From JANYHF01 sp963732765 (GTDB lineage Bacteria > Pseudomonadota > Alphaproteobacteria > Rhizobiales > Hyphomicrobiaceae), in the NCBI GenBank assembly GCA_963732765.1, contig CAVTAS010000006.1, forward strand, positions 62,001 through 126,000: 64,000 bases of DNA, given 5' to 3'. A program made the position numbers and the translations under genes. The notes below the pieces were generated by a model, which made no database searches, was not told where the DNA came from, and saw only the letters and a list, made by a program, of their open reading frames with translations. Shown piece after piece: positions 9,011 to 18,189 of the stretch (within the stretch, counting starts at the first letter, position 1; each line of letters opens with the position of its first letter).

Positions 9011-9012
9011 TC

Positions 9013-9030
9013 CGTAACAGTTAGGTTACG
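9013..9030. promoter_or_regulatory. Candidate ArsR operator, copy 3 (autoregulatory)
   Basis: CGTAAC-AGTTAG-GTTACG, a perfect 6-base inverted repeat with a 6-base spacer immediately upstream of the arsR start. Position and symmetry fit an ArsR dimer site. Confidence 0.7.
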
Positions 9031-9256
9031 ATGTGGTGGAAATCAAGCCTGCGGGCAAGTGCTTGCGGCCGAGACCGGTGTGGCCGCGCGGGATTTCCAA
9101 CCGAAGTTTTCGGGTTGAGTGGCGTCTGGCGACACCCGGTCTTTCTTTCGCACCTGTCAGATCGTAGCTGAAAGGTACCCCGGAAGCGTCGCGGTGTCAA
9201 CAACTACTTTGCGATGCTCGCGTGTTATTTGGAGTTCTCACAGCATTTCACCGTGT

Positions 9257-9715
9257 CTACTTCGTATTCTCCAGTGGCTTCACAATATATTTCCAATAAT
9301 TCTTCTCGGCTACTCCTTTTTCACTCCGCGCGCTGCCACGCACCGAAATCCCGGCTTCGTGGACCGTGTCGGGGCTGCCCGAGACCAGCGGATGCCACCA
9401 GGCGAGCGGCTTGCCCTGGTCCACCAGCCGGTAGGCGCAGGTATCGGGTAACCAGTTGAGTTGGCTGACATTTTCCGGCGTGAGCACGACGCAATCGGGC
9501 ACCGTCGCATGGCGGTTTGGGTAGTCCCGGCAGCGCCCGGTGCCGCAGTCCAAGAGCTTGCAAGCCAGCCGCGTGTGGTGCAACTCCTCGGTATCGTCGT
9601 CGATCAGCTTGATCAGGCAGCATTTCCCGCAGCCGTCGCACAAATTTTCCCACTCCTGTGCGCTCATTTGGCTCAAGGATTTGCGTCTCCAAAATTCGTC
9701 GTTTTCGGTGTACAT
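9257..9715 (-). CDS. ycgN: YcgN/UPF0260 family cysteine-cluster protein
   Basis: 152 aa. Cysteine-cluster pattern CDGCGKCC near residue 27, further Cys in CKLLDCGTGRCRDYPNR, and WLPDTCAYRLVDQGKPLAWWHPL, closely matching E. coli YcgN (UPF0260). The cysteines probably bind a metal; the function is not known. The ATG at 9715 gives the usual family length. It is divergent from the penicillin-binding protein gene. Confidence 0.88.
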   Translation of the reverse strand: MYTENDEFWRRKSLSQMSAQEWENLCDGCGKCCLIKLIDDDTEELHHTRLACKLLDCGTGRCRDYPNRHATVPDCVVLTPENVSQLNWLPDTCAYRLVDQGKPLAWWHPLVSGSPDTVHEAGISVRGSARSEKGVAEKNYWKYIVKPLENTK

Positions 9716-9818
9716 GAAGGGGTCCTGCTTCGGCCGCAAACAGGCATAGTGACAGCCCGGGGCCGCGGGTGGAAGTGCGACATGACGGGCCGGCGCAGCG
9801 GCCCGATAGGGGACGACG

Positions 9819-12053
9819 TTGAGCGACTGGAACTTCAGGCACAGCACGCGCAAACGCGCCTTCGACTGGCTCGCGCTGGATTCCTGGATCAATTCCTCGC
9901 TGTTCGGCTTCTGGGAAGCCTTCAAGGACCGCTGGGCCAACCTCACGGCCTTCAATCAACGCTTCAATCTTTCGGGTGTGCTCCGGCTCGGCAACGAGCT
10001 GCTCTCGGAGGCCACGTCGCTGGCCACCATAGGCATGGCGCTATTGCTCGGTTTGGCGCAGCCGGCGTTCGATATCGTGGCCAAGGGAGAACTGCTGGAG
10101 TACAGCAAATACGCCTTCACTTTCGTCGACCAGGAGGGCAACGAGCTGGGCAAACGCGGCATCCTGCGCAATGACGCCGTGCCGCTGGAGGAGATGCCCG
10201 ATCACTTCGTGAAATCGCTGCTGGCGACCGAGGACCGACGCTTTTTCGAGCATTTCGGCATCGACGTGCTCGGCACGCTGCGTGCCGTGGTCGAGGACGT
10301 AAAGCAGTCGGATGCACGCCAGGGCGGCTCGTCGTTGACCCAGCAGCTGGCCAAGAATGTGTTCCTGTCGTCCGAAAAAACCATCCAGCGCAAGATCAAC
10401 GAAGCGTTCCTGGCGCTGTGGCTGGAGGCGCACTACTCCAAGCACGACATCCTGAAACTGTATCTGGAACGCGCCTACATGGGCGGCGGTGCCTTCGGGG
10501 CTGAGGCCGGCGCGCAGTTCTATTTCGGCAAATCGATCCGCAATGTGACGCTGGCCGAGGCTGCCATGATGGCGGGCCTGTTCAAGGCGCCGACCAAATA
10601 CGCGCCGCATGTCAATTTGCCGGCCGCCAGGAAACGCGCTGATGAGGTGCTCTCGAACCTGGTGGAGGCCGGGTACATGACCGAGAGCCAGGTCCACGAA
10701 GCCCGCTTAAATCCTGCGGCCCCGGTCATCAGCCGCCAGGCCGACAGTCCCGACTGGTTCCTCGACTATGCCTTCGAACAGGGGCAGCGCCTGATGCAGG
10801 GCCGCCAGGGCACCGTGCTGACAGCGCGTGTCACAGTCGACATCGCGATGCAGCGCGTAGGCGACGAGACCGTCCGAAATGCGATCCGCGAAAACGGTTC
10901 GGCCTGGGGCGCCAAGCAGTCCGCCCTGGTCAGCATGGAGGGCGATGGCGCTATCCGCGTCATTGTCGGCGGGGTTGACTATGGCGATAGCAGCTTCAAC
11001 CGCGCAACCCAGTCCAAGCGGCAGCCAGGCTCGTCGTTCAAGCCCTATGTGTATCTGACGGCGGTTGAGAAACTTGGTTATGGTCCCGAGACCGGCATAT
11101 CCGACGGCGGCTACACCTGCCCGAACGGCCACTCTGTAAGGAACGACGCCGCCGCAATAGGGCGCCCACCGCTGGCGTATGCCATGGCGGTGTCGGCTAA
11201 CAATGTGGCGGTGCGACTGTCGGATGCCGCCACGCGCAAGTCGGTGAACGCGACGCTGGCGCGCCTGCATGTCTCCAAGCAGATCGAAAGTTGCACCATG
11301 GCGCTCGGCGATGGCGGCGTAACGCTCCTTGAGCATGTCGGAGGCTATTCGACATTCCTGAATGGTGGCCTGGCGCCGCGCCCCTACGCCATCGTCGACA
11401 TCCGCAATTCGCGTGGTGAACTGGTCTATTCGCACGATCGGGACGAACCGCCGCCACAGCGCGAGTTCGATCGCGAGCAGATCGGCAAGATGAATGTGAT
11501 GCTGCGCCGGGTGGTGACCGACGGTACTGCGCGGGCGGCCGAACTCGACTTCACCACCGCCATTGGCAAGACGGGCACGACATCGTCGCATCGCGACGCC
11601 TGGTTCATCGGCATGACGGGAAAATACGTGACCGGCATCTGGCTGGGCAATGACGACAACCGCGTGATGCATGGCGTGTTCGGTGGCCAGAGTTCGGCGC
11701 CGATGTGGAAGACATTCAATACCGCCGTACACACCTCGCCCGATATTCCGCAACTGGCCGGATTGCCGATCAATCCGAACCAACTGGTCGCAATGCAGCA
11801 ACTGGCGGCGTCGAAGGCCGCCGATCCTTCGCAGGGCCGCAAGAAGGACGGGCCGCAAGACGCTTTGCCCGACGCAATGAAATCGGTGCTGAAGGATTTG
11901 GAGGGCGCGCTCCGGCAGGCAGGTGCTCAAGCGTCCGGTACCGCCCCTGCAAGCGATGCCGAGTCCGGCCGGCGCGCCTCGGGCGAGGCGCCGACTGCTG
12001 GCGCAACGCTGGCGGCTGCCGCGACCGACGCGCCAACAGCCGCGACGCCCTGA
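9819..12053 (+). CDS. Class A penicillin-binding protein (PBP1-type, GT51 + transpeptidase)
   Basis: 744-aa bifunctional peptidoglycan synthase. The start is a TTG at 9819 behind AGGGGACG, with an in-frame stop just upstream, so no longer start exists. A membrane anchor lies around residue 70 (GMALLLGLAQ). The glycosyltransferase 51 domain has its catalytic Glu in EDRRFFEHFG (about E138) and QGGSSLTQQLAKN. The transpeptidase domain has SSFK (Ser about 405), SAN (about 459) and KTGT (about 584), all intact. A low-complexity Ala/Pro tail follows. It is followed 1 base later by a DUF1214 and then a DUF1254 gene, a conserved alphaproteobacterial set. Confidence 0.93.
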   Translation: MSDWNFRHSTRKRAFDWLALDSWINSSLFGFWEAFKDRWANLTAFNQRFNLSGVLRLGNELLSEATSLATIGMALLLGLAQPAFDIVAKGELLEYSKYAFTFVDQEGNELGKRGILRNDAVPLEEMPDHFVKSLLATEDRRFFEHFGIDVLGTLRAVVEDVKQSDARQGGSSLTQQLAKNVFLSSEKTIQRKINEAFLALWLEAHYSKHDILKLYLERAYMGGGAFGAEAGAQFYFGKSIRNVTLAEAAMMAGLFKAPTKYAPHVNLPAARKRADEVLSNLVEAGYMTESQVHEARLNPAAPVISRQADSPDWFLDYAFEQGQRLMQGRQGTVLTARVTVDIAMQRVGDETVRNAIRENGSAWGAKQSALVSMEGDGAIRVIVGGVDYGDSSFNRATQSKRQPGSSFKPYVYLTAVEKLGYGPETGISDGGYTCPNGHSVRNDAAAIGRPPLAYAMAVSANNVAVRLSDAATRKSVNATLARLHVSKQIESCTMALGDGGVTLLEHVGGYSTFLNGGLAPRPYAIVDIRNSRGELVYSHDRDEPPPQREFDREQIGKMNVMLRRVVTDGTARAAELDFTTAIGKTGTTSSHRDAWFIGMTGKYVTGIWLGNDDNRVMHGVFGGQSSAPMWKTFNTAVHTSPDIPQLAGLPINPNQLVAMQQLAASKAADPSQGRKKDGPQDALPDAMKSVLKDLEGALRQAGAQASGTAPASDAESGRRASGEAPTAGATLAAAATDAPTAATP

Positions 12054-12054
12054 C

Positions 12055-12852
12055 ATGAGCAAGCCGGAAAAACTGCGCGACCTCCGATCGGTGCCCAATC
12101 CGGTTGTGCCCAAGCCAGCCCGCCGACCACCTCAAGTGGCTCGAGGGCCAGCAGTCGCACGCCCGCCGGTGGCAGCTGCCAGTCGCCCACTGCGGTTGGC
12201 ACGGGTGCTGGACAGCCTGCCGATGCGAGCCACGCGCCGCTTTGTGCTTCGTATCTTAAGCAATATCGTGGAAATCGGAGTGTACGTAGCGATCGCCCTC
12301 GCCATTGGTTTGTGCACGGCCTGGTACATGATTGATTATGGCTCGAGCTTGACCGTTGTGCGCGACGGTCCCTGGCAGCGCTGGACTATTGCTGGCGCGC
12401 CAGGCGCCGATCCCTACACCAAGGCGCATTTTGCGCGCGCTGGCTGGTTGCCAGTCAGCACCGTCGTTGCCCACTACCATTTCGCAACTGCCGACAGCAG
12501 CGGTGAAGCTCTGTACGCAGATTGTGACTACACGATCAGCGGCCCTGCGCCGGCTGGACGTCGTTGGTCGCTGGCCGCCTTCGATATGCAGGGCCGCGCC
12601 ATACCCTCCGGACCGGGCCAGCAGGTGATCACATCGAGCATGGCGCTGCCCGGACCGGAAGCAACCATCACCATACAGCTGTCGCAGACGACCTCGCCAG
12701 GGAATTGGCTTGGCCTCACCGGAAGCAGCCGCATGCAGCTGCTGCTGGCGCAGTACGGGCGCAGCGACAAGGCCGTCAAGTCGGCGACCGGCGTGACGGA
12801 GACGTCAAAACGACAGCCCTTGCCGAGCATCGTCAGGGACGGCTGCCGATGA
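12055..12852 (+). CDS. DUF1214 domain membrane protein
   Basis: 265 aa. Pro/Arg-rich cytoplasmic N-terminus, one transmembrane helix (about residues 75-97, IGVYVAIALAIGLCTAWYMI), then a periplasmic part with a DUF1214-like C-terminus (YADCDYTISGPAPAGRRWSL). It starts one base after the PBP stop and its own stop overlaps the next start (ATGA), so the three genes are one operon. The biochemical role of DUF1214 is not known; a link to cell-wall synthesis is inferred from the operon. Confidence 0.8.
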   Translation: MSKPEKLRDLRSVPNPVVPKPARRPPQVARGPAVARPPVAAASRPLRLARVLDSLPMRATRRFVLRILSNIVEIGVYVAIALAIGLCTAWYMIDYGSSLTVVRDGPWQRWTIAGAPGADPYTKAHFARAGWLPVSTVVAHYHFATADSSGEALYADCDYTISGPAPAGRRWSLAAFDMQGRAIPSGPGQQVITSSMALPGPEATITIQLSQTTSPGNWLGLTGSSRMQLLLAQYGRSDKAVKSATGVTETSKRQPLPSIVRDGCR

Positions 12853-13436
12853 TCTTGCGTCTTGTACGGATGTTCGGCAAGCTGCGCATGCGCTGGCATT
12901 GGCTGGCCGCCGCAGGGCTGGCCGGCCTGCTCTTGCATTTCGTCGCCGTGTTCGCCGTCACGTCTACGTTTGCACGCCGCGACCTTGCCGTGCTGAGCAG
13001 CCTCGGGGCCGCCAACACGATGACCGTGCTTGCCCCCATCGGACCCGATAACCAGCCATTGCCTTTCATGATGGCGGATGCGCGTTATGCGATCTGCCAC
13101 TTCGACATCGCCAAGAGCCCGGTGGTCGTGCGCGCCACTTTCGGCGATGATGACTGGAGCATCGCACTCTACGATCCCAACGGCGACAATGTATATGTGG
13201 TGACGGGCGCCGATCTCGACCGGCGCGAGATCGAGCTGCTGCTCACCGCCAAGCAGGATGGTCTGGCCACCCCGCTCTCGACCTCCAAGGACGCCGCCGC
13301 CACCAGCGTGACAGTTGGCCTCGCCAGCCGCACCGGCGTTGCCGTGATCAGCGCGCCGATCGCGGGATCGGCATTCGCGAACTCGATCGAACGGCTGTTG
13401 CTGCAGGCGACCTGCCAGCCGCGTGGTAAGCTGTGA
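12849..13436 (+). CDS. DUF1254-like membrane protein
   Basis: 195 aa. One N-terminal transmembrane helix (WLAAAGLAGLLLHFVAVFAV) and a periplasmic domain containing ARYAICHFDIAKSPVVVRA and WSIALYDPNGDNVYVVTG, which resembles DUF1254, the usual partner of DUF1214. Its start overlaps the stop of the DUF1214 gene. Last gene of the PBP operon. Confidence 0.78.
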   Translation: MILRLVRMFGKLRMRWHWLAAAGLAGLLLHFVAVFAVTSTFARRDLAVLSSLGAANTMTVLAPIGPDNQPLPFMMADARYAICHFDIAKSPVVVRATFGDDDWSIALYDPNGDNVYVVTGADLDRREIELLLTAKQDGLATPLSTSKDAAATSVTVGLASRTGVAVISAPIAGSAFANSIERLLLQATCQPRGKL

Positions 13437-13496
13437 CTATCGTATGATTTTCATGCGGAGCGTGACCTCGCTTCGTTTGAGGGCGACGATCCCCCA

Positions 13497-13665
13497 GGAC
13501 ATGCGCACGCCGTGCACACATGGCTACGACATGCGTAAAAAATCGCTTTTTTTGAGCATGTTCACTGGACATGCACACGGCACGTGCATGTCGTCATGAC
13601 ATGCACAAAAAATCTACTTTCTTGAGCATGTTCCTGGACATGCGCATGGCGTTCACGTATCGTCG
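13497..13665 (+). repeat. Imperfect 70-bp tandem repeat (about 2.4 copies) before fic
   Basis: Units begin with GGACATGC at 13497, 13567 and 13636 (unit lengths 70 and 69; the third is partial). Each full unit holds a dyad with ACATGC and GCATGT arms around an A-run and a T-run (for example ACATGCGTAAAAAATCGC, then T-run and GCATGT). The array ends about 5 bases before the fic start. It looks like duplicated operator or hairpin sequence. Confidence 0.75.
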
Positions 13666-13669
13666 CAAT

Positions 13670-14833
13670 ATGGTCAAGAAACCTCAGAAGTCGAACGCAT
13701 CGAAGGCAAACGGCTTCGACCCGGCCAAGCCCTACAATCAATTGCCTCTGCTCCCGCCGGTCCAGAGCCTCGAAACCTTGGCCGTGATGCGAAAATGCGT
13801 TGCGGCCAGCCGAGCCTTGGCAGGGTTGAATGAGGCCGCCGGCCTGATCCCCAACGCGGATGTGCTGATCAACACCATCCCGTTGCGCGAGGCCAAGGAC
13901 AGTTCCGCCATCGAGAACATCGTCACCACGAACGACACTCTCTTCAAGTATGCGAACAGTGACCCGGAACACGCCGACGCCGCCACCAAGGAAACACTTC
14001 GCTACCGAACCGCCCTGATGGAAGGTTTCAAAGACATCAAGGACAGGCCGCTGACAACCCGCACGGCTGTCTTGGTATGCCGGACGATCAAGAACATCGA
14101 CCTGGATGTTCGCAAAACGCCCGGGACAGCGCTCTCGGAGCAACCCTCGGGAAGGGTTATCTATACCCTACCAGAAGGCGAACAGGTACTGCGTAACTTG
14201 CTTTCAAATCTGGAAAACTTCTTACACAACAGCACAGATATCGACCCATTGATCCGGATGGCCGCCGGTCACTATCAATTCGAAGCCATCCATCCTTTCG
14301 AGGACGGTAACGGCCGCACCGGCCGAATACTGAACACGCTATTTCTAATCGATAAGGGGCTGCTTGATCTGCCGGTTCTCTATCTGAGCCGCTACATCAA
14401 CGAGCACCGCTCCGAATACTACCGACTGCTCAACGGCGTGACGCAATCGCAAGCATGGGAACCGTGGCTGCTCTACATGCTCACCGCGGTCGAGGAAACA
14501 TCGCTTTGGACGGCGGCAAAGATCCGGGCGATCCGCGACCTGATGGCGGCCACTGTCGATTATGTGAGCGCAACCGCTCCCAAGATCTACAGCCGCGAGC
14601 TGATCGAGATCCTGTTCACGCAACCTTACAGCCGGATCGGCGATGTGGTCGACGCCGGCCTTGCCAACCGGAACACCGCCTCGAAACACTTGCGAGACTT
14701 ATCGGCTATAGGCGTGCTGCAAGAGCGCAAAGAGGGGCGCGAAAACCTCTACATCAACATACACCTTTTGGACCTTCTCATTTCGGACGAGAATACGTTC
14801 GCGCCACTGCACTTCCAGCCGCAAGCGCAGTAG
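13670..14833 (+). CDS. Fic family AMP-transferase (class II)
   Basis: 387 aa. Fic_N-type N-terminus, then the catalytic motif HPFEDGNGRTGR at residues 208-219, complete and therefore probably active in transferring AMP to a protein hydroxyl. An N-terminal inhibitory helix motif SSAIEN (78-83) fits the (S/T)xxxE(G/N) rule for class II Fic proteins, which are self-inhibited. The C-terminal 100 residues look like a winged helix (SRIGDVVDAGLANRNTASKH). The ATG at 13670 is chosen because the upstream in-frame extension reads through the tandem repeat. No separate antitoxin is seen. Base composition is lower in GC than the neighbours, which hints at transfer. Confidence 0.88.
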   Translation: MVKKPQKSNASKANGFDPAKPYNQLPLLPPVQSLETLAVMRKCVAASRALAGLNEAAGLIPNADVLINTIPLREAKDSSAIENIVTTNDTLFKYANSDPEHADAATKETLRYRTALMEGFKDIKDRPLTTRTAVLVCRTIKNIDLDVRKTPGTALSEQPSGRVIYTLPEGEQVLRNLLSNLENFLHNSTDIDPLIRMAAGHYQFEAIHPFEDGNGRTGRILNTLFLIDKGLLDLPVLYLSRYINEHRSEYYRLLNGVTQSQAWEPWLLYMLTAVEETSLWTAAKIRAIRDLMAATVDYVSATAPKIYSRELIEILFTQPYSRIGDVVDAGLANRNTASKHLRDLSAIGVLQERKEGRENLYINIHLLDLLISDENTFAPLHFQPQAQ

Positions 14834-14874
14834 GTCTGCCGAACGAGTTCCGGCACCTGCTCGGGCGGCCCGAT

Positions 14875-15321
14875 CTAAGCCGGCCCTTCGCCTGGCCGGA
14901 TGACGCCCTTCTTGAGGACGATGTTGCCGTAGAGCCGACGCTCGCTGGAGGCCACTACGGCATAGGCCTTGCGCACGCGCTCATAGAACACGGCCGGCTC
15001 GACCCCTGTCAATTTCACCTTCGGCTCGTGCTTGGCGACCATGGCGGCCAGATCCACCATCACAGGCTCCAGATGATCGGGCTTACCCGGAACATTCGGC
15101 CGCACGGCTGGCGCGGGCACAAAATCGTCCAGCGGCATGACACTGAGAATGGCGTCGAGCAGGCGTACGGCATCGTGACCGTCGGCGCGGATGATGCGCC
15201 CGGGGCCGGCATTGTCGGCCGGGTAGTTGCCATCGACAATGGCAATCTCGTCTCCATGCCCCATGGCGCGCAACGTATACAGCAGTTCCGGGCCCAGCAG
15301 CGGGCTCAGGTTCTTCAACAT
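14875..15321 (-). CDS. fucU: RbsD/FucU family sugar mutarotase
   Basis: 148 aa, the usual FucU length. N-terminus MLKNLSPLLGPELLYTLRAMGHGDEIAIVDGNYP carries the conserved His/Asp of the family (GHGDE, VDGNYP). It interconverts anomers of a sugar such as L-fucose. It lies 28 bases behind an aldo/keto reductase gene on the same strand, which would use the correct anomer, and near an altronate-type dehydratase. The exact sugar cannot be told from the sequence. Confidence 0.86.
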   Translation of the reverse strand: MLKNLSPLLGPELLYTLRAMGHGDEIAIVDGNYPADNAGPGRIIRADGHDAVRLLDAILSVMPLDDFVPAPAVRPNVPGKPDHLEPVMVDLAAMVAKHEPKVKLTGVEPAVFYERVRKAYAVVASSERRLYGNIVLKKGVIRPGEGPA

Positions 15322-15349
15322 GGTTGGGATCCTATCGGGAGGGGAGGGT

Positions 15350-16387
15350 TTATCGGGATGCGATCGGGGCATCCTTCCGCACTAAGGACTTGGACTTCAG
15401 ATCGCTCCACAGGGCAGCGGGAATTTCGGCGTCAAGCGTGCGCGAATTGAGCGCGACCTGTTCGGGCGTACTGGCGCCAGGAATGACGGTCACCACAGAG
15501 GGATGCATCAGAGGGAAGCGCAAGGCGGCCTCCACCAGCTTAACCCGGTGCGCCGCGCAGACGGTTTCCAGGCCAGCCACCCGGTCCAGGATTGCCTGGG
15601 GCGCCGGCACATAGTCGTAGGTCGCGCCTGGCCTGGCGCCGCTGGCCAGGATGCCGGAATTGTACGCTCCCCCGATAATGATGCCAACGCCGCGTTTTTC
15701 GCATGCGGGCAGGAACGTCTCAAGCGGCGCCTGCTCCAGCAGCGTGTAGCGCCCAGCCAGCAGGAACAGATCGAAGTCGCCCTGCGCCATCAGCATCTCG
15801 GGGGCAGCCGTCTCGTTGATGCCGGCACCGACCGCCTTCACGACCTTCTCGTCGCGCAGCTTGACCAGCGCACGGTAGCCACCGGCTTTCTTGTCCATCA
15901 GGGTCGCGATATGGGTATCGCGCAAGGCCTGCGATCCATGCGTGAATACATCGATGTCGTGCACAAGCAGGATGTCGACATAGTCCAGCCCCAGCCGCTC
16001 CAGCGAGAAGTCCAGCGAGCGCATGACGCCGTCGTAGGTGTAGTCGTACACCTCGCGGCGCGACGGCGTATCGAAGAACTTGCCGATGCCGGTGCGCTGG
16101 TCCGGCGGGCAGGATTGCAGCAGCCGGCCGACCTTGGTGGAGATGATGTAGTCGCCGCGCGGCTTGCCGCGCAGGAAGCGGTTGAGCCGGGTTTCCGACA
16201 GGCCGAGGCCGTACAGCGGGGCGGTATCGAAGTAGCGGATGCCGGATTTCCAGGCCGCCTCAAGCGTGGCGTCGGCCTGTGCCTCGGGCACCGGGGCAAA
16301 CAGATTGCCTAGCGGAGCCGCGCCGAAGCCAAGCTCGCTGAACGCAAGGCTCGCCCCGCTTGGCGCCTTGAATGTTGTACTGCGCAT
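15350..16387 (-). CDS. Aldo/keto reductase (L-fucose or D-threo-aldose dehydrogenase-like)
   Basis: 345 aa, TIM-barrel aldo/keto reductase. Seen: YFDTAPLYGLGLSE with the catalytic Asp and Tyr, ISTKVG with the Lys, DILLVHDIDV with the His, and the cofactor-binding C-terminus VIPGASTPEQV. This subfamily oxidises aldoses such as L-fucose, D-arabinose or pyridoxal. Adjacent fucU (same strand) and a divergent sugar-acid dehydratase suggest oxidation of a deoxy- or plain aldose to its lactone. Confidence 0.87.
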   Translation of the reverse strand: MRSTTFKAPSGASLAFSELGFGAAPLGNLFAPVPEAQADATLEAAWKSGIRYFDTAPLYGLGLSETRLNRFLRGKPRGDYIISTKVGRLLQSCPPDQRTGIGKFFDTPSRREVYDYTYDGVMRSLDFSLERLGLDYVDILLVHDIDVFTHGSQALRDTHIATLMDKKAGGYRALVKLRDEKVVKAVGAGINETAAPEMLMAQGDFDLFLLAGRYTLLEQAPLETFLPACEKRGVGIIIGGAYNSGILASGARPGATYDYVPAPQAILDRVAGLETVCAAHRVKLVEAALRFPLMHPSVVTVIPGASTPEQVALNSRTLDAEIPAALWSDLKSKSLVRKDAPIASR

Positions 16388-16504
16388 CCCGCTCTCTTGT
16401 CGTTAGGCTGTCGGGTCATGTTATGATGACCCTCTCGATTTGCAAACGCCAATTCGCCCGCAACTCCCGCCCCACGGCCCGACTGAATGAATGAAGGACA
16501 TGCG

Positions 16505-18034
16505 ATGACCCCCGGAAAATCCGCCCCACGCTCTATCCGCCTCAACGCCGCCGACAATGTGGTTGTCGCCATCGACCAGATCGAAGTGGGGAACACCTCG
16601 TCGGGTATTCTGGCCAAGGCGCGCGTGCCCAAGGGCCATAAGCTGGCAACTGTCCCCATTGCGGCGGGGGAACCGGTGCGCAAGTTCGGCCAGATCATTG
16701 GTTTCGCGAAATCCGCGATCGCGCCAGGCGATTGGGTTCACGAGCACAATTGCGGCATGGGCGAACTCGTCCACGATTACGCCCATGCCATGGACGCCAA
16801 GAAGACAACAATCTTGCCGCTGGAAGAACGCGCCACCTTCGAGGGTTACCGGCGCGCCAACGGCAAGGTGGGCACGCGCAATTACGTTGGCGTACTGACC
16901 AGCGTCAACTGCTCGACTACTGTTGCCGGCTTCATCGTCAAGGAGATCGAGCGCTCGGGCATCCTGGACGACTATCCCAACATCGATGGCATCATCGCGC
17001 TGAAACAGGCCAACGGCTGCGTGGTCGACTACCGCGGCGTGATTTTCGACACGCTGAAAAAGACCACCTGGGGCTATGCGACCAATCCCAACATGGGCGG
17101 CGTGATCATGGTGGGCCTGGGCTGCGAAGGCTTCCAGATTCCAAAATTCAAGGAAGCTTATGGTGTGGTCGAAAGCGAGTTGTTCCGCTCCATGACCATC
17201 CAGGAGATCGGCGGCACGCGCAAGACCGTGCAGGCCGGCGTCGAAGCGGTCCGGGCCATGCTGCCCAAGGTCAATGCGGTCAGGCGCGAGACGGTGCCGG
17301 CTTCGGAAATCGTGTTGGCGCTGCAATGCGGCGGCTCGGACGGTTATTCCGGCATCACCGCCAATCCCGCGCTCGGGCTGGCCGCCGACATTCTGGTCAA
17401 GAACGGCGGCACGGCGATCCTCTCTGAAACCCCGGAGATCTATGGCGCCGAGCATCTGCTGACACGCCGCGCCGCAACCCGCGCGGTTGGCGAAAAACTG
17501 GTCGATATCATCCATTGGTGGGAGGACTACACCAAGCGTAACAACATGGAAATGAACAACAATCCGTCCCCTGGCAACAAACTCGGCGGGCTGACGACCA
17601 TCCTGGAAAAATCGCTCGGCGCCGCCGCCAAGGGTGGCTCGACCGAGCTGACGGCGGTCTATCACTACGCCGATCCGGTCACCGCCAAGGGCTTCGTGTT
17701 CATGGACACCCCCGGCTACGACCCCGTCTCGGCGACCGGCCAGGTGGCGGGCGGCGCCAATGTGCTGGCCTTCACCACCGGCCGCGGCTCGGCCTACGGT
17801 TGCAAACCGACGCCCTCGTTCAAGCTGGCCACCAACTCCGACATCTATCAGCGCATGATCGAGGATATGGACATCAACTGCGGCGACGTGCTGGACGGCG
17901 TCAGCCTGGAGGACAAGGGCCGCGAGATCTTCGAGATGACGCTGAGAGTGGCCTCGGGGACGCGCACCAAGTCCGAGACGCTGGGCTATGGCGACAACGA
18001 GTTCGTCCCCTGGCAGATCGGCGCGACCATGTGA
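16505..18034 (+). CDS. UxaA/GarD family altronate-type dehydratase
   Basis: 509 aa. An N-terminal SAF domain (about 1-90, with HEHNCGMGELVHDYAH) is joined to the GD_AH dehydratase domains: GYRRANGKVGTRNYVGVLTSVNCS, ALQCGGSDGYSGITANPALG, and SETPEIYGAEHLLTRRA. The family removes water from a sugar acid such as altronate or galactarate using iron. The ATG at 16505 is preferred to 16487 because AAGGACATGCG supplies a Shine-Dalgarno. It is divergent from the aldo/keto reductase and fucU genes, so the three probably act in one oxidative sugar pathway. Confidence 0.9.
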   Translation: MTPGKSAPRSIRLNAADNVVVAIDQIEVGNTSSGILAKARVPKGHKLATVPIAAGEPVRKFGQIIGFAKSAIAPGDWVHEHNCGMGELVHDYAHAMDAKKTTILPLEERATFEGYRRANGKVGTRNYVGVLTSVNCSTTVAGFIVKEIERSGILDDYPNIDGIIALKQANGCVVDYRGVIFDTLKKTTWGYATNPNMGGVIMVGLGCEGFQIPKFKEAYGVVESELFRSMTIQEIGGTRKTVQAGVEAVRAMLPKVNAVRRETVPASEIVLALQCGGSDGYSGITANPALGLAADILVKNGGTAILSETPEIYGAEHLLTRRAATRAVGEKLVDIIHWWEDYTKRNNMEMNNNPSPGNKLGGLTTILEKSLGAAAKGGSTELTAVYHYADPVTAKGFVFMDTPGYDPVSATGQVAGGANVLAFTTGRGSAYGCKPTPSFKLATNSDIYQRMIEDMDINCGDVLDGVSLEDKGREIFEMTLRVASGTRTKSETLGYGDNEFVPWQIGATM

Positions 18035-18189
18035 GGCTTGCGAGCCACCGGCTGCGGTCGAACCTTGTCCCGGCCGCTTTTCGGTTTGCCGCGAATCATC
18101 GCGTCTGCGACAGTTGCAAAGCGGCTTGTCCAGGCTCCACGCGTTGCGTCGCCTCCCGCATCCACAACATCGCCGGGAAACCCAGACTT

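Noticed and set aside
13497..13665. CRISPR-like array
   Set aside because: Repeat unit is 70 bp with no spacers and only about 2.4 copies; no cas genes in the window.
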